Notes: generated by a model not told the origin, from the letters alone. Counted from the first letter of the stretch, positions 41,403 through 52,406 are shown. The stretch is DNA of 64,000 nt from a bacterium (GCA_905221095.1 CAJNBV010000010.1:1-64000); one strand, 5' to 3'. Numbers and translations are program-made.

Positions 41403-42428
41403 GTTTCGGAACCATTCGAAACAACACAGCTCTAAAACAGTCAGAGTGAATTGTTTTATAATTGGGTCGTTTTGGAACCATTCGAAACAACACAGCTCTA
41501 AAACCGGTCTCTATGGTAGGCAACCACAACTCCTGTTTTGGAACCATTCGAAACAACACAGCTCTAAAACTCCGAGACATTGGATAATGTGGGCAAATCA
41601 GTTTTGGAACCATTCGAAACAACACAGCTCTAAAACTGGTTGTATAGGCTGAACCTGTGCGCTGTGGTTTTGGAACCATTCGAAACAACACAGCTCTAAA
41701 ACTCCAGAGAGGAGACGGCTCGATAATCTTCAGTTTTGGAACCATTCGAAACAACACAGCTCTAAAACTCAAATTGAGCTAGATTAGTCGTGTTACAGGT
41801 TTTGGAACCATTCGAAACAACACAGCTCTAAAACTTATCGTTATAGATATTCCCGATTAAAGAGGTTTTGGAACCATTCGAAACAACACAGCTCTAAAAC
41901 TGATAGGCTTGTAGGAAGGTTGAACTAGACGTTTTGGAACCATTCGAAACAACACAGCTCTAAAACTCAAAAATAAAAGTTGGACTCTCGTTCCAAGTTT
42001 TGGAACCATTCGAAACAACACAGCTCTAAAACATACCAGAGAATATGTTCACAATGGCGTCCGTTTTGGAACCATTCGAAACAACACAGCTCTAAAACCT
42101 TGGACTTGCGGAAATCGTAGAGGCTAACGTTTTGGAACCATTCGAAACAACACAGCTCTAAAACTGAGCCTTGAGCCATTCTTTGAATTGCTCCGTTTTG
42201 GAACCATTCGAAACAACACAGCTCTAAAACTTACGCTTTAACCCAAGCAGAAAATGAGATGTTTTGGAACCATTCGAAACAACACAGCTCTAAAACTCGT
42301 TAAAAGTTGGTCCGACTAAAGATATTGTTTTGGAACCATTCGAAACAACACAGCTCTAAAACGCTAATCGATTCTTGTTGTAACGAGTAATTGTTTTGGA
42401 ACCATTCGAAACAACACAGCTCTAAAAC
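41403..42428 (-). CRISPR. Type II-A CRISPR array, 16 repeats and 15 spacers
   Basis: 36-bp repeats at an exact 66-bp period (41403, 41469, ... 42393), so every spacer is 30 bp. Read on the minus strand, the repeat begins GTTTTAGAGCTGTGTTG and ends GGTTCCAAAAC, the sequence I recall for S. thermophilus CRISPR3. The copy at 41403 carries one change (C for T at its fifth base on the plus strand) and is the leader-distal, decayed end. The leader lies at the other end, beside csn2, so new spacers enter at 42393. All spacers look different; I could not assign targets without a search. Confidence 0.99.
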
Positions 42429-42526
42429 CTCGTAGAAAAATTTTTCTCACAAAATTTCGTAATCGCGCCATTCGTCCCAGCCAGACTTCAGCTCGTCAGG
42501 TTCCAATTGTTACTCTTATTATACCA
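42429..42526 (-). promoter_or_regulatory. CRISPR leader and array promoter
   Basis: Minus strand: extended -10 TGGTATAAT (-10 at 42518-42523), overlapping the csn2 stop, then about 80 bp of leader that ends TTTTTCTACGAG directly at the first repeat. CTACGAG is the known leader-anchoring motif for spacer integration in one group of type II-A systems. Confidence 0.85.
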
Positions 42527-43181
42527 TATTTTCAGGGTTCAAGAAATAGTCTTGATCCAATACATACTGCGGAAAATCATAGATTTTCCGAGGCTCAACA
42601 AACAAGACGGACAGTTGATTGAGTTGGATATACTCTATCAAATTTACTAACTCATCCTTTGATAGATAGGCGGATGCATTGATGAAAACAAGGAGTTTCT
42701 TTTTAGAAAGATATTTAAAAACCTGGACAATTTCTAGCATCTTTTCAAAAGGTGTATCACTCAGGGTTTCGACTTTGACACCAAGTGCATCGATTAACTC
42801 TAGAATGGTAATTTCATCATACTCTAGGTCTAACTCGTTTTCTAAACACTCAAATGCTAGCAATTCTGTAATCGTAGCAACCAGCTTTTCAATCATGGAT
42901 TTGACTTCGGGCTTGTCATTGAGCTGATTTTCAAGATCTGCATGTATCAGCTTGAGCATCGCAGGTGAGTTGAGATTGTATCCTAAGACATCCGTTATCA
43001 CTAGTAATTCAGCTTCTTTCAGATCTTTTAGATTTCTATCAAACAACTTCAACTCCCCATCATCAGTATATTGGTAGAATTGCTTGACGATAGTTGAAAA
43101 GGTAAACTGGTCCTCCAACACTAAAAAAGTGGCATTTTCAATAGTTAATGGTTCATCCAGTAGTGGGAAATTAATCTTCAT
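42519..43181 (-). CDS. csn2: CRISPR adaptation protein Csn2
   Basis: 220 residues, the length of the short Csn2 type. An alpha/beta ATPase-like fold with no real Walker A; forms a tetrameric ring that binds DNA ends and helps Cas1-Cas2 and Cas9 gain spacers. The start lies 11 bp inside the end of cas2. The end overlaps the -10 box of the array promoter. Confidence 0.96.
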   Translation of the reverse strand: MKINFPLLDEPLTIENATFLVLEDQFTFSTIVKQFYQYTDDGELKLFDRNLKDLKEAELLVITDVLGYNLNSPAMLKLIHADLENQLNDKPEVKSMIEKLVATITELLAFECLENELDLEYDEITILELIDALGVKVETLSDTPFEKMLEIVQVFKYLSKKKLLVFINASAYLSKDELVNLIEYIQLNQLSVLFVEPRKIYDFPQYVLDQDYFLNPENMV

Positions 43182-43515
43182 CTCTAGGCTCCTCTCCTAG
43201 AAAGACCAAGCGTGCATCGGAATTTGCTATGCTGGTATTTCGCTCGCCATTTAAGTAAATCATACGAGAAAACTGCTTTTCTGTAACGGTTAAGAGAGTA
43301 ATGTTCCCTTTTTTAGGGTTATGAGTCTTGAGTCGCTCAATCATGGCGTTATTAGCAGAATTATTGAGCAAGAGCTTGCTATAGATGGAGAATTGGTGCA
43401 TGATAAATCCCTCATCTATGAGGAACTTCCGAAATTTCCGATAGGCCTTGCGTTCCTCTACGGTATCGACTGGCATATCAAACATTAAAATCATACGCAT
43501 ATATCGATAATTCAT
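43171..43515 (-). CDS. cas2: CRISPR adaptation protein Cas2
   Basis: 114 residues, ferredoxin-like fold with the metal-site Asp in [10 protein letters not shown] (about 8-17). Dimer that bridges two Cas1 dimers in the integrase. The start overlaps the cas1 stop by 4 bp and the end overlaps csn2. Confidence 0.97.
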   Translation of the reverse strand: MNYRYMRMILMFDMPVDTVEERKAYRKFRKFLIDEGFIMHQFSIYSKLLLNNSANNAMIERLKTHNPKKGNITLLTVTEKQFSRMIYLNGERNTSIANSDARLVFLGEEPRDED

Positions 43516-44378
43516 ATCCTAAACTCAGGAACTCCTTTCTCGGGTTGATTGAGAGCTTGGATGACTTTCTTAGTATAGTCACTGATGATATTGGACAGGT
43601 ACATATCTTTACCATTGTAGTGGAAGGTGTCTGAGAAAATAGTAAAAAGTTCTCGTTTGATTTTGATAAAAGAGCTGTTTCGATTTTCATAGACAATTCT
43701 GTCAATAATCGGACGGAAAGGCTCCATAATATCACTGGCTAGGTTGAATTGATTGAACTGATTGGCATGTTTCAAGCCAAACTGAGTCATACAGCCAGAC
43801 AAAACAATCTCACGCGCAAACATACTCAAAATCAAAGTGTAGCCATAGTCTAAGGCAGCATTAACATCACTATCTTGCTCACGATTAAAATCATTTCCAA
43901 ACAAGGTGTTGAAATAAATACGAGCTGCGTGTCCCTCACGGTTACTAGGATCAAACAAATCCAATCCATGATAGAGATCGATGACGGACTGGCTCTTTTC
44001 CAGAAAACCACAACTCCCCAGATAAAAAGCTTGATTGAGAATTTTTTGTGCAATGATGGTTGTCCATATTTCCGCCTTTACATCTTCATTCCAAGCAATT
44101 TGACGAGAGAGTTGCAAACTGGAATCATGACGACCATAGTAAGGCATTAAATATGCCGTTGGTAAGCGTTTATCATCACAAAAGATGACCAGAATATTTT
44201 CATCCACCAAGCGCTTTATCAGCATAGTGGAGAGAACAATATCTGTCGTCTCCAAAAGCAGGATGTCCACCTCGGACAGGTGAATTAACTCTGTCCGAGA
44301 GGCATCTTTAAAAATCAAGTGGTTATTCTTGTAGGAGAGCTTAGAGTGCGTATTGACTACAATAGTTCTCCATCCCAT
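43512..44378 (-). CDS. cas1: CRISPR integrase Cas1
   Basis: 288 residues. Catalytic residues sit in [11 protein letters not shown] (Glu), [15 protein letters not shown] (His) and [11 protein letters not shown] (Glu/Asp). Inserts 30-bp spacers at the leader-repeat border. The start codon overlaps the last base of cas9. Confidence 0.97.
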   Translation of the reverse strand: MGWRTIVVNTHSKLSYKNNHLIFKDASRTELIHLSEVDILLLETTDIVLSTMLIKRLVDENILVIFCDDKRLPTAYLMPYYGRHDSSLQLSRQIAWNEDVKAEIWTTIIAQKILNQAFYLGSCGFLEKSQSVIDLYHGLDLFDPSNREGHAARIYFNTLFGNDFNREQDSDVNAALDYGYTLILSMFAREIVLSGCMTQFGLKHANQFNQFNLASDIMEPFRPIIDRIVYENRNSSFIKIKRELFTIFSDTFHYNGKDMYLSNIISDYTKKVIQALNQPEKGVPEFRI

Positions 44379-47300
44379 TAGTCTTCTCCTAATTTGCTTA
44401 AGTCAATCCGAGTCTCGTAGAGACCAGTTATGGATTGGTGGATGAGGGTGGCGTTGAGGAGTGAAGAAGGTGTATAGTCTCTGTATCGTGGAATTTTTAC
44501 TCCCAAGAACTCGAAGTCAGAAGCACTTCCTTGTGAAGTTAACTCGAATAAACCAGCATTTTTACTATTTCTTGGACCAATGAAACTGAAACATAACTTT
44601 TCGATATCAACTGTTTCCCAATCAATAAATGCTTGTCTGATTCTTTCTCCATTTTTTAATGCGCCTACATATTTATCGTTAAAATCAAGTACAGATTCTA
44701 AAAGTTTAGCAAAATCATTTCGATGTTTCTCAACATACTCTATGTGTTCTGGTTCAAGTGTTTTATTAATATTCTTAGCATGATACAAAAGAGTCGTATA
44801 CTTTTCGGAGATGACCAATTCATTACCTTTATGAATTTCTCCTCGTTTATTGTTTGTCGATAGAATACTTGCTAGTCTTCTTCTTGTACCATCAGGAAAC
44901 TCAAACAAACTATATTTAGGTAAAGTAATAGTTGATAGAATTTTTATGTATCCTTTTTCAAGAAGATAGTTTTCTTTGTTCTTTTCAAAATTTATTTTAT
45001 CTAAAATAGAGATACCTTGAAATTCAAGGACTGTCTTTTGTTGTTTTTTCGCTCCTTTTTCAATAATAGCTTTAACTAAGACCGCGTATGAGTTAGAAAT
45101 ACCAGCATAACCACCGTATTTTCGTGGGTCAAGCCCTTGTTTAATTGGTACAAGATTTTCTTTACTATCTTCTGAAGGTTTAGGAGATGGATTAGAATTG
45201 AACAATCCTCTAGGTTTACCTCTATCTAGACCATGTGTTTGAATCTCTGTCTTCTTCACAATATTCACCTGCGGAAGTGAAAGAACTTTTTTAATTGTAG
45301 CGAAATCTTTTTCTTTATTCCAAGCGATTTCTCCAGTATCCTTAGAGTATTCGATATTCTCTCTTTTTACGATGGTTCCGTCTGCGTAATGCACCTCTTC
45401 TTTAAAGAAGTTCAACAAGTTTGAGTAGAAGAAATACTTTTCAGTTGCTTTTTCAACATCTTTAGGATCTTTGGATCTTGAGATGTAGCGCTTAAGATCG
45501 TACTTTTGATAGTCACCATAGACGAATTCAGGCTCTAGTTTAGGATATTTCTTAAGGATAGCCTTAGCCACTACTGCATTTAAGTAGGCATCATGTGCAT
45601 GGTGGTAGTCATTGATTTCCCGCACCTTATATAATTTAAATTCTTTACGGAAGTTGGAAACTAGATTGGATTTCAAAGTGATAATTTTGACGTTACGGTT
45701 CTTCTTATCCTTCTCAGTCACTTCTGTATTAAAACGGGCATCCAAAATCTGAGCAACATGTTTTGTGATTTGCCGTGTTTCAACTAGTTGGCGTCTGATA
45801 AAGCCAACTTTATCTCGCTCATCTAGCCCACCACGTTCAGCCTTGGTTAAATTATTAAATTTACGTTCTGAAATCAATTTGGAATCCAGTAATTGTTGCC
45901 AAAAAGCTTTTCTTTTTTGAACAACCTCTAAACTTGGAACATTATCAGATTTACCACGATTATCCTTTGAACTAGTCAAGACACGGTTGTCTAGAGAATC
46001 ATCTTTTATAAAAGCCTGTGGGACGATATGGTCAATGTCATAGCTACTTAGTTGGTTGATGTCAAGAGGTTCCCCAGTGTACATATCCTTCCCATTTTGG
46101 AGATAGTAAAGGAAGAGACGGTCGTTTTGAAGTTGAATATTATCTGTTGGATATTCTTTTAATATATTTGAATCAAGTCCAGGTGCTAAATTTTTTAGTG
46201 CATCTTCAATGCGTTTATATCTTTGTTGGGAATTCTTTTTCCCTCTGGCAGTTGTCTGATTTTCTCGTGCCATCTCAATCACAATGGACTCGGGAGTGTG
46301 GCCCATAATCTTGACAAGTTCATCAACAATCTTGATACTTTGTAAAATTCCTTTTTTGATAGCAGGACTACCTGGGAGTTCATGGACAATTTGCTTCACA
46401 TCGTTTGTCTTACCAACTACTTGTGCTTTTTGAATAATGTCTTTGAAGGAAAGCCCGTCATCATTGATTAACTGCATAAAATTACGATTGCTGTAGCCAT
46501 CATCAATCAAGTAGTCAAGAATTGTTTTACCAGTTTTTTTATCACAGATACCGTTGATTAGCTTAGCAGAGAGTTTTCCCCAACCAGTATAATGTTGACG
46601 AATCAGTGCTTTAATCACTTTTTCATCAAAGAGAGAGTCATATTGAGCAAGACGTTGCTTGATCATCTCACGATCTTCAAAGATAGTGAGCATGTGGATG
46701 ATATTTTCAAGAGTTGCTTCATTTTCAGCATCATCCATAAACGCTTTATCCTTGATTATTTTAAGTAAATCATGATAAGTAGAAAGACTAGCGTTAAATT
46801 GTTTTTCAATTCCTTTTAGTTCGATTCCATCGTAGCCATCAACATTGTGTAGGTACTGAATGATGTCTTTTTCAGTTACTTTTCTTTTCTCTTTGAATAA
46901 TTGATTGACAATTTGCTTCTTTTGCCCACTATCAAGGAATTGATAGTCTCTCAATCCCTCTGCAATAAATTTTACTTTTGTTAATTCATTGTAGACAGCA
47001 AATGTTTCATACAAGATACTATGCTTGGGCAAAACTTTTTCCTCTGGCAGATACAAGTCATAGTTAGTCATCTTATTGATGAAGTCTTCCGCAGAGCTTG
47101 CTTGATCAACAATTTCTTCAAAATTCCAAGGTCGGATTGCTTGGTCAGAATTTCGAGTAAGCCAAGCAAAATCACGATTGCCACGAGCCAATGGGCCAAT
47201 GTAGTAAGGAATACGGAAAGTCAAGATTTTCTCTATCTTTTCTTTATTTTCCTTCAGGAATGGATAATGTTCTCCTTGCCGACGGATAATGGCATTCATT

Positions 47301-48556
47301 TCTTGAAGATGAATTTGATGAGGAATAGAACCATTATCAAAGGTGCGTTGTTTTCTCAAGAAATCTTCACGTTCAATTTTATCAAGGAAATAATTTGCTC
47401 TTTCAAATTTAGAGAGAAGATTTTTGATGTACTTGTAAAATGCTTCTTGAGTGGTTTTGCCATTGATATACCCAGCATACCCATCTTTAGATTGGTCAGA
47501 GAAAACTTCATCATATTTTTCTTGAAGATTGTTTTTGATGAATTGTTTTAAAGCTGCTAAGTCTTTTTGGTGGTTTTCATAGCGCTCAATCATAGACGCC
47601 GATAATGGAGCCTTGGTTGATGAATCTGTGACAGTCAAAATTCCAGATAGAAGAATGGCGTCATAGAGTTTTTTAGCAACTATGAAAAGGTCTGCAAAAT
47701 CATCTCCAATTTGTCCGAGCAAGTTTTCCAAATCCTCATCAAAGGTATCTTTAGAGAATTGTAGTGGAGCTTTTTCTTCTAGTTCAAAATGTTTCTTGAA
47801 ATCAGCTTGATTTCCAACAATTAGCTTGAGAAATTCTGAAAACAAACCAGTGGACTTTTCGTCAGGAAAGAGTTTCAGGACACGTTCTCTCTTTGCAGAT
47901 TTACTAATTTTATCAGTAAAAATTGCTTCTACTTGTGCGTTTTGTCCACTAAGTGAACTTCCTTCAAATGTGTTATCGTAAATACTTATAAATTCATTAA
48001 AGATTTTTTGTATATCATTGTTTTTAATATCGAAAGATTCTTCATACAAAAAATGTCCGCGGTATTTAATCATATGAGCTAATGCTAGATAGATCAAGCG
48101 CAAGTCAGTTTTTTCTTTTGAGTCCGCCAGGTGCTTTCTCAAATGATAGATAGTTGGAAATTTCTTGTGATATTCTTTTTCTTCTGCCAAGGTAGCAAAA
48201 ATAGGGTATTTACTTCCTCTCTTATCCTCAGGAATTAAGAAGGAGTCATCTAATCGATGAAAGAAACTACTATCCACCTTGTTCATTTCCTCAGCGAAGA
48301 TTTCTTGAAGATAGCGAAGACGATTTTTTCGACGAGTATAGCGACGGCGTGCTGTTCGTTTGAGACGTCTATCTTCAGCAGTAGTTCCTTCATCAAATAA
48401 TAAAGCTCCAATTAGATTTTTCTTGATAAAGTGTTTATCAGTATTGCCTAGAACTTTCATCTTTTTCGATGGCACCTTATAGTCATCTGCAATGACGGCC
48501 CATCCGACGCTGTTTGTTCCGATATCGAGTCCAATAGAGTAATTATTATTGTTCAT
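44378..48556 (-). CDS. cas9: CRISPR effector nuclease Cas9 (type II-A)
   Basis: 1392 residues, intact. RuvC-I with D11 in [12 protein letters not shown], arginine-rich bridge helix ([19 protein letters not shown], about 65-83), RuvC-II with Glu in [13 protein letters not shown] His in [10 protein letters not shown], Ruv[16 protein letters not shown], and a PAM-interacting C-terminus ending [16 protein letters not shown]. It is closest in my memory to the S. thermophilus CRISPR3 enzyme (NGGNG PAM), which fits the repeat. Cuts DNA under crRNA:tracrRNA guidance. First gene of cas9-cas1-cas2-csn2, all overlapping, so one operon. Promoter and possible self-repression site lie upstream at 48717-48764. 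Confidence 0.99.
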   Translation of the reverse strand: MNNNNYSIGLDIGTNSVGWAVIADDYKVPSKKMKVLGNTDKHFIKKNLIGALLFDEGTTAEDRRLKRTARRRYTRRKNRLRYLQEIFAEEMNKVDSSFFHRLDDSFLIPEDKRGSKYPIFATLAEEKEYHKKFPTIYHLRKHLADSKEKTDLRLIYLALAHMIKYRGHFLYEESFDIKNNDIQKIFNEFISIYDNTFEGSSLSGQNAQVEAIFTDKISKSAKRERVLKLFPDEKSTGLFSEFLKLIVGNQADFKKHFELEEKAPLQFSKDTFDEDLENLLGQIGDDFADLFIVAKKLYDAILLSGILTVTDSSTKAPLSASMIERYENHQKDLAALKQFIKNNLQEKYDEVFSDQSKDGYAGYINGKTTQEAFYKYIKNLLSKFERANYFLDKIEREDFLRKQRTFDNGSIPHQIHLQEMNAIIRRQGEHYPFLKENKEKIEKILTFRIPYYIGPLARGNRDFAWLTRNSDQAIRPWNFEEIVDQASSAEDFINKMTNYDLYLPEEKVLPKHSILYETFAVYNELTKVKFIAEGLRDYQFLDSGQKKQIVNQLFKEKRKVTEKDIIQYLHNVDGYDGIELKGIEKQFNASLSTYHDLLKIIKDKAFMDDAENEATLENIIHMLTIFEDREMIKQRLAQYDSLFDEKVIKALIRQHYTGWGKLSAKLINGICDKKTGKTILDYLIDDGYSNRNFMQLINDDGLSFKDIIQKAQVVGKTNDVKQIVHELPGSPAIKKGILQSIKIVDELVKIMGHTPESIVIEMARENQTTARGKKNSQQRYKRIEDALKNLAPGLDSNILKEYPTDNIQLQNDRLFLYYLQNGKDMYTGEPLDINQLSSYDIDHIVPQAFIKDDSLDNRVLTSSKDNRGKSDNVPSLEVVQKRKAFWQQLLDSKLISERKFNNLTKAERGGLDERDKVGFIRRQLVETRQITKHVAQILDARFNTEVTEKDKKNRNVKIITLKSNLVSNFRKEFKLYKVREINDYHHAHDAYLNAVVAKAILKKYPKLEPEFVYGDYQKYDLKRYISRSKDPKDVEKATEKYFFYSNLLNFFKEEVHYADGTIVKRENIEYSKDTGEIAWNKEKDFATIKKVLSLPQVNIVKKTEIQTHGLDRGKPRGLFNSNPSPKPSEDSKENLVPIKQGLDPRKYGGYAGISNSYAVLVKAIIEKGAKKQQKTVLEFQGISILDKINFEKNKENYLLEKGYIKILSTITLPKYSLFEFPDGTRRRLASILSTNNKRGEIHKGNELVISEKYTTLLYHAKNINKTLEPEHIEYVEKHRNDFAKLLESVLDFNDKYVGALKNGERIRQAFIDWETVDIEKLCFSFIGPRNSKNAGLFELTSQGSASDFEFLGVKIPRYRDYTPSSLLNATLIHQSITGLYETRIDLSKLGED

Positions 48557-48603
48557 AAAGTTATAAACCTCTTTTATATTAAGATTAAGTTATGTTAAAA
48601 AAA

Positions 48604-48705
48604 TTACGAAATAAGAGTTTTGATTAAGTCAATGCAACCTTTCATAAACTTTAACAGCTCAGTTAGAATGACAAGATTATCTTTAGTAAATTTGAACTTT
48701 TCCAA
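48604..48705 (-). CDS. Candidate 33-residue small protein between the cas promoter and cas9
   Basis: TTG start at 48705, six bases after AAGGAG, 33 residues beginning MEKFKFTKDNLVILTELLKF (TTG read as Met) and ending in TLISstop. The composition (amphipathic helix, few rare residues) looks coding. It stops 48 bp before cas9, so it would be the first cistron of the cas transcript. Its ribosome site coincides with the predicted PAM of the natural guide target. No known family; it could also be a leader peptide. Confidence 0.45.
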   Translation of the reverse strand: MEKFKFTKDNLVILTELLKFMKGCIDLIKTLIS

Positions 48706-48716
48706 AGTAGACTCCT

Positions 48717-48764
48717 TAAAATACAATCTTAAATAAATTATAGCATTTCCAATGAGAATTTCAA
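48717..48764 (-). promoter_or_regulatory. cas operon promoter with 12-base match to the upstream guide segment
   Basis: Minus strand: -35 TTGAAA (48759-48764), 16-bp spacer, extended -10 TGCTATAAT (-10 at 48737-48742). The first transcribed bases (48717-48736) end in GATTGTATTTTA followed by AGGAG, matching the seed of the guide-like element at 48810-48821. Cas9 bound here would block the start of transcription. Confidence 0.75.
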
Positions 48765-48772
48765 TAAAATGG

Positions 48773-48856
48773 GTGATATATTCGTAGAAATCTGTTAGAA
48801 TTAGTAAGGGATTGTATTTTAGTTTTAGAACTGTATTGTTTCAAATAATCATAAAC
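48773..48856 (+). ncRNA. Candidate 5' part of long-form tracrRNA: promoter, guide and degenerate repeat
   Basis: Plus strand: -35 GTGATA (48773-48778), 17-bp spacer, extended -10 TGTTAGAAT (-10 at 48796-48801), start expected near 48808. The RNA would begin GGGATTGTATTTTA, then a degenerate repeat (48822-48856) starting GTTTTAGAACTGTATTG that matches the array repeat in 22 of its first 25 bases. This repeat can pair with the tracrRNA anti-repeat further on, giving a single-molecule guide. Transcription is inferred. Confidence 0.7.
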
Positions 48857-48896
48857 AAACTTTTATATAGTATTTGTAAGATGATTTGTATTTCAC

Positions 48897-48925
48897 TTGA
48901 TAATTTGTACAAAGTTTAGTACAAT
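48897..48925 (+). promoter_or_regulatory. Promoter of short tracrRNA
   Basis: -35 TTGATA (48897-48902), 17-bp spacer, -10 TACAAT (48920-48925); start about 48932. Confidence 0.75.
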
Positions 48926-48931
48926 AAATTT

Positions 48932-49021
48932 GTTGGAACTATTCGAAACAACACAGCAAGTTAAAATAAGGCTTTGTCCGTATACAACTTGAAAAAGTGC
49001 GCACCGATTCGGTGCTTTTTT
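48932..49021 (+). ncRNA. tracrRNA
   Basis: The anti-repeat GGAACTATTCGAAACAACAC (48935-48954) is complementary to most of the CRISPR repeat, followed by AGCAAGTTAAAATAAGGCT (lower stem), the nexus GGCTTTGTCC, hairpin ACTTGAAAAAGT and the terminator hairpin GCACCGATTCGGTGC with a T run. About 90 nt, as for the short form in S. pyogenes. Encoded on the plus strand, opposite to cas9. Confidence 0.95.
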
Positions 49022-49159
49022 GTTTTACTATACTAATTTATTGTACTCTTATTTTAATGAAAAGACAAATGCAAGTATAACGCTTTCAATAATTTTTATG
49101 AAATTGCTAGATTCAAGTATAGAATTTGCTTAATTGATGTGTGTCTAATCTTGATATAT

Positions 49160-49201
49160 AAAAGAAGAACTAGGATGCTGAATGTTCCTAGCTCTTCTTT
49201 T
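49160..49201 (-). terminator. Terminator of gpsA-galU
   Basis: AAAGAAGA.CTAGGA pairs with TCCTAG.TCTTCTTT, 11-base loop; works from both sides. Confidence 0.85.
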
Positions 49202-49213
49202 ATACAAATTATT

Positions 49214-50113
49214 TTATTCCTTCTCAGCCAATTCTTTTCCTAGTTGGATGAGGTATTCTTTCAAATCATCTTTGACTTGTGGATGTTTGAGGGCGTAGTC
49301 AATAGATGTTTTCATAAAGCCAAACTTATCCCCAACGTCGTAACGAGCTCCTGTAAATTCACGGGCAAAAACACGCTGTGTTTTATTAAGCGTATCGATA
49401 GCATCGGTAAGTTGGATTTCATTTCCAGCGCCGGGAGCTTGATTTTCGAGGATTTCAAAAATTTCTGGTGTCAGAAGATAGCGACCGATAATAGCTAAAT
49501 CACTTGGTGCATCTTCGGGAGCTGGTTTTTCAACGAAAGTTTCGACACTGTAGAGACCATTGATTCCTTCGCCTTGAGGAGCAATGACTCCATATGATGA
49601 AACGTCTTCGTGTGGTACGGGCATGACAGCAATGGTTGATGCGTGTGTCTTTTCGTAATCATTCATCAGTTGTTTTGTCAATGGAACGGCATTCTCATCT
49701 GTGATGTCCATAAGGTCATCACCCAGCATAACAACGAAAGGCTCATTCCCTACAAAAGCTTTGGCTTGTAAGACAGCATCTCCAAGACCACGAGGGTGAG
49801 TTTGGCGAATGAAATGGAGGCGCATGCCAGTTGCTTCATCTACTAGTTTTAACAGATCCGTTTTGCCTTTTTCTTTGAGGTTGTACTCAAGCTCAAAATT
49901 TGAGTCAAAGTGGTCCTCAATAGAACGTTTTGACTTACCAGTGACAACTAGAATATCTTCGATACCTGATTTAAGAGCTTCTTCTACGATAAACTGGATA
50001 GTTGGTTTGTCTACGATTGGCAACATTTCTTTGGCAAGGGCCTTGGTTGCTGGTAAAAATCGAGTTCCTAGTCCAGCGGCAGGAATGACTGCTTTTCTAA
50101 CTTTCAGTGCCAT
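49214..50113 (-). CDS. galU: UTP-glucose-1-phosphate uridylyltransferase
   Basis: 299 residues. Nucleotide-binding motif [15 protein letters not shown] (about 11-25) and catalytic Lys in the FVEKPAP motif. Makes UDP-glucose for capsule, glycolipids and teichoic acid. Ribosome site GGATTAT, 21 bp after gpsA, which is in the same operon. Confidence 0.97.
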   Translation of the reverse strand: MALKVRKAVIPAAGLGTRFLPATKALAKEMLPIVDKPTIQFIVEEALKSGIEDILVVTGKSKRSIEDHFDSNFELEYNLKEKGKTDLLKLVDEATGMRLHFIRQTHPRGLGDAVLQAKAFVGNEPFVVMLGDDLMDITDENAVPLTKQLMNDYEKTHASTIAVMPVPHEDVSSYGVIAPQGEGINGLYSVETFVEKPAPEDAPSDLAIIGRYLLTPEIFEILENQAPGAGNEIQLTDAIDTLNKTQRVFAREFTGARYDVGDKFGFMKTSIDYALKHPQVKDDLKEYLIQLGKELAEKE

Positions 50114-50134
50114 AATAATCCTTTCTATAGAGGG

Positions 50135-51151
50135 TTAAGACCACTCATTTTCTGCTTTAAATTCATTGTTCATGATGTCATAAATGGCATCTTTGATATT
50201 GGTTCCGTTGTAGATAACTTGGTAAATGGCTTGTGTAATTGGCATATAAACTCCAAGTTCTTGCGCTAGTTCATAGGCTGCTCGAGTCGTTGAGATTCCT
50301 TCAATCACCATGCCCATATTGGCCTCGATATCAGCTAGGGATTCTCCACGACCAAGGGCATCGCCGGCTCTCCAGTTGCGAGAGTGGATGGAGGTTCCCG
50401 TTACAATCAAATCTCCCACACCAGATAAGCCACTATAGGTCAACGGACTGGCACCGAGTGCCACCCCTAGGCGGGTAATTTCTGCCAAACCTCGAGCGAT
50501 GATGGCTGCCTTGGCATTGTCACCAAATCCTAAACCATGTAAAGCTCCAGCACCGACAGCGATAATATTTTTAAGAGCACCAGCAGTTTCAACTCCAATG
50601 ACATCCGTATTGGTATAAAGTCGGAAGTAGTGATTGCTAAAGAGCTCCTGAACGTATTGAGCTGTTTGTAAATCTTTAGAAGCAGCAGTGATTAAAGTCA
50701 GGTCACGCACAATGGTCTCTTCTGCATGACTAGGACCTGAAACAACGACGATATCACTGCGGAGCTGTTCAGGAATTTCTTCTTCAAGGATGGCTGATAA
50801 TCGTTTATGACTATCGGGTTCTAATCCCTTTGATGCGTGCATGATGATAGCCTTATGATTCAAGGTTTTTGCGACTTGTTGGGCAACAAGTCGTGTCACT
50901 TTTGTTGGGACAACAAACAAAATCGCATCCACATCTTTCAGTGCCTCTGCTAAGTCAGTGTAGGCAATGATTTTGTCATCTAGAACAACATCTTTAAAGT
51001 AATGTTTATTAGTATGGTGTGTATTAATTTCATTGATTTGTTCGGGAATATTTCCCCAAATACGTACCTCGTGTCCATTGTCATTTAAGACTTGTGAAAG
51101 GGCAGTCCCCCAAGAACCAGGCCCCAAGACGGCGACGGTTTGTTTTTCCAT
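50135..51151 (-). CDS. gpsA: Glycerol-3-phosphate dehydrogenase [NAD(P)+]
   Basis: 338 residues. Rossmann motif [12 protein letters not shown] (about 9-20), catalytic Lys in [12 protein letters not shown] (about 191-202). Reduces dihydroxyacetone phosphate to sn-glycerol-3-phosphate for lipid synthesis. Start ATG after AAGGAGGAAATC. First gene of gpsA-galU. Confidence 0.97.
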   Translation of the reverse strand: MEKQTVAVLGPGSWGTALSQVLNDNGHEVRIWGNIPEQINEINTHHTNKHYFKDVVLDDKIIAYTDLAEALKDVDAILFVVPTKVTRLVAQQVAKTLNHKAIIMHASKGLEPDSHKRLSAILEEEIPEQLRSDIVVVSGPSHAEETIVRDLTLITAASKDLQTAQYVQELFSNHYFRLYTNTDVIGVETAGALKNIIAVGAGALHGLGFGDNAKAAIIARGLAEITRLGVALGASPLTYSGLSGVGDLIVTGTSIHSRNWRAGDALGRGESLADIEANMGMVIEGISTTRAAYELAQELGVYMPITQAIYQVIYNGTNIKDAIYDIMNNEFKAENEWS

Positions 51152-51374
51152 GATTTCCTCCTTAATAGAGTCCTTTTCATTATTCTATCATATTCTAGAG
51201 GATTTTGCACTTGCATTGCTGGGATAGTGGTGGCTTTGTTGCTTGAAAAACATACAAAAACCGAGACTCAGTATTAAAGTCTTAGTCTTTAGTTAAAGTG
51301 AGAAGAAATCTGATAGATAGTTTGATTCAGTATATGCTATAATAGTGGTAAACAACTCAGGAGGTTCTTGTAGG

Positions 51375-52295
51375 TTGCGAGAGTTTGGCGAAAAAATTAA
51401 AAGATTACGTTTGGCTAAAAAAATCAGTCGTTCAGAATTTTGTGGTGATGAGTCTGAATTAAGTATCCGTCAATTAATTAGAATTGAAAATGGAGAATCC
51501 AGACCAACACTAACAAAGTTAAAATATATCGCTGAACGTTTGGGGGTTGAAGATTACAAGTTGATGCCAAGTTATATAGAGTTGGATAAGGAATACCTAG
51601 AATTGAAGTATTTCTTGATGAGGACTCCTACATACGAAGATGAAACTATCGCCCAAAAGAAAGAGAGTGTTTTTGATAAGATTTTTGAAGAGTATTATGA
51701 TAGGCTACCTGAGGAAGAAAGATTTATCATAGATGTTTTACAAGCATATGATGACTTTGGTTGGTGGAATGATGATAGCAATTTAGGAATGATTTTACAA
51801 GAGTATTTCGATCACATTTTGTTGAAATCAAAATATGAAGTTAACGATATTTTAATCATAAAGCTATTTTTGGTAAGATTAGTACACCAAGATACAATAA
51901 TAGATGAGATTGAAGTGAATACCTTCTTAGTAATAGCTGATAAAATTTTACAACAAGTTGAGATGTTTGATATTGAATATTCATTTCTAATTAGAGATTC
52001 ATTACTTTTGTTGTTAGGAATATTTGAAAAAATTGCTAATTACAGTCAATTTGAAAATATTCTTTACAAATTAAATGAAATTACCTCAAAGTCATACGAC
52101 TATCAGAAAAAACCAATTATTCGACTATGGGAGTGGCGCTATGCATTATTTGTAAAAAAAGATTATCCAGTAGCTGAAAATTATTTTCAAGAAGCAAAAA
52201 TATTTGCTAGAATGATTGATAATAGTCATTTGATAGAACAGCTAGAAAAACAATGGCAACATGACCTCCAGGATTTTTTTAAAAATAAACATTAA
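51375..52295 (+). CDS. Rgg/ComR-type transcriptional regulator
   Basis: 306 residues from TTG at 51375, ten bases after AGGAGG; an extended -10 box (TGCTATAAT, 51335-51343) precedes it. The N-terminal HTH (LREFGEKIKRLRLAKKISRS, SELSIRQLIRIENGESRPT) is of the ComR kind, which reads short exported peptides; the rest is a TPR-like helical peptide-binding domain. It is AT-rich compared with gpsA. It is followed, after a terminator, by a very short hydrophobic peptide frame and an ABC exporter in the same direction, the typical layout of a peptide signalling unit. Confidence 0.85.
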   Translation: MREFGEKIKRLRLAKKISRSEFCGDESELSIRQLIRIENGESRPTLTKLKYIAERLGVEDYKLMPSYIELDKEYLELKYFLMRTPTYEDETIAQKKESVFDKIFEEYYDRLPEEERFIIDVLQAYDDFGWWNDDSNLGMILQEYFDHILLKSKYEVNDILIIKLFLVRLVHQDTIIDEIEVNTFLVIADKILQQVEMFDIEYSFLIRDSLLLLLGIFEKIANYSQFENILYKLNEITSKSYDYQKKPIIRLWEWRYALFVKKDYPVAENYFQEAKIFARMIDNSHLIEQLEKQWQHDLQDFFKNKH

Positions 52296-52358
52296 AAAAT
52301 AAAAAAGTGACAAAAATGTCATTAGTTAAAAAGACCGAGAGAAAGTTTTCGAAATCAT

Positions 52359-52406
52359 AAAAACGCATGATATCAGGTGTTTAAAAACTTGATATTATGC
52401 GTTTTA
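52359..52406 (+). terminator. Terminator of the Rgg gene
   Basis: AAAACGCATgATATCA pairs with TGATATtATGCGTTTT around a 14-base loop. Confidence 0.85.

Noticed and set aside
41374-41772. 132-residue frame with repeated FRAVLFRMVPK, and similar frames at 41401-41652 and 41967-42179
   Set aside because: These are the CRISPR repeats read as protein.
41439-42392. Self-targeting spacers
   Set aside because: By eye no spacer matched another place in this window; a full genome search would be needed to decide.
47021-47551. 176-residue frame on the strand opposite cas9
   Set aside because: It lies wholly inside the cas9 catalytic lobe coding sequence, has no ribosome site, and its composition is that of an antisense shadow.
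48822-48856. Degenerate repeat as a leftover of a second CRISPR array
   Set aside because: It is single, has no neighbouring repeats, faces the tracrRNA and carries a seed match to the cas promoter, which fits a long-form tracrRNA better.
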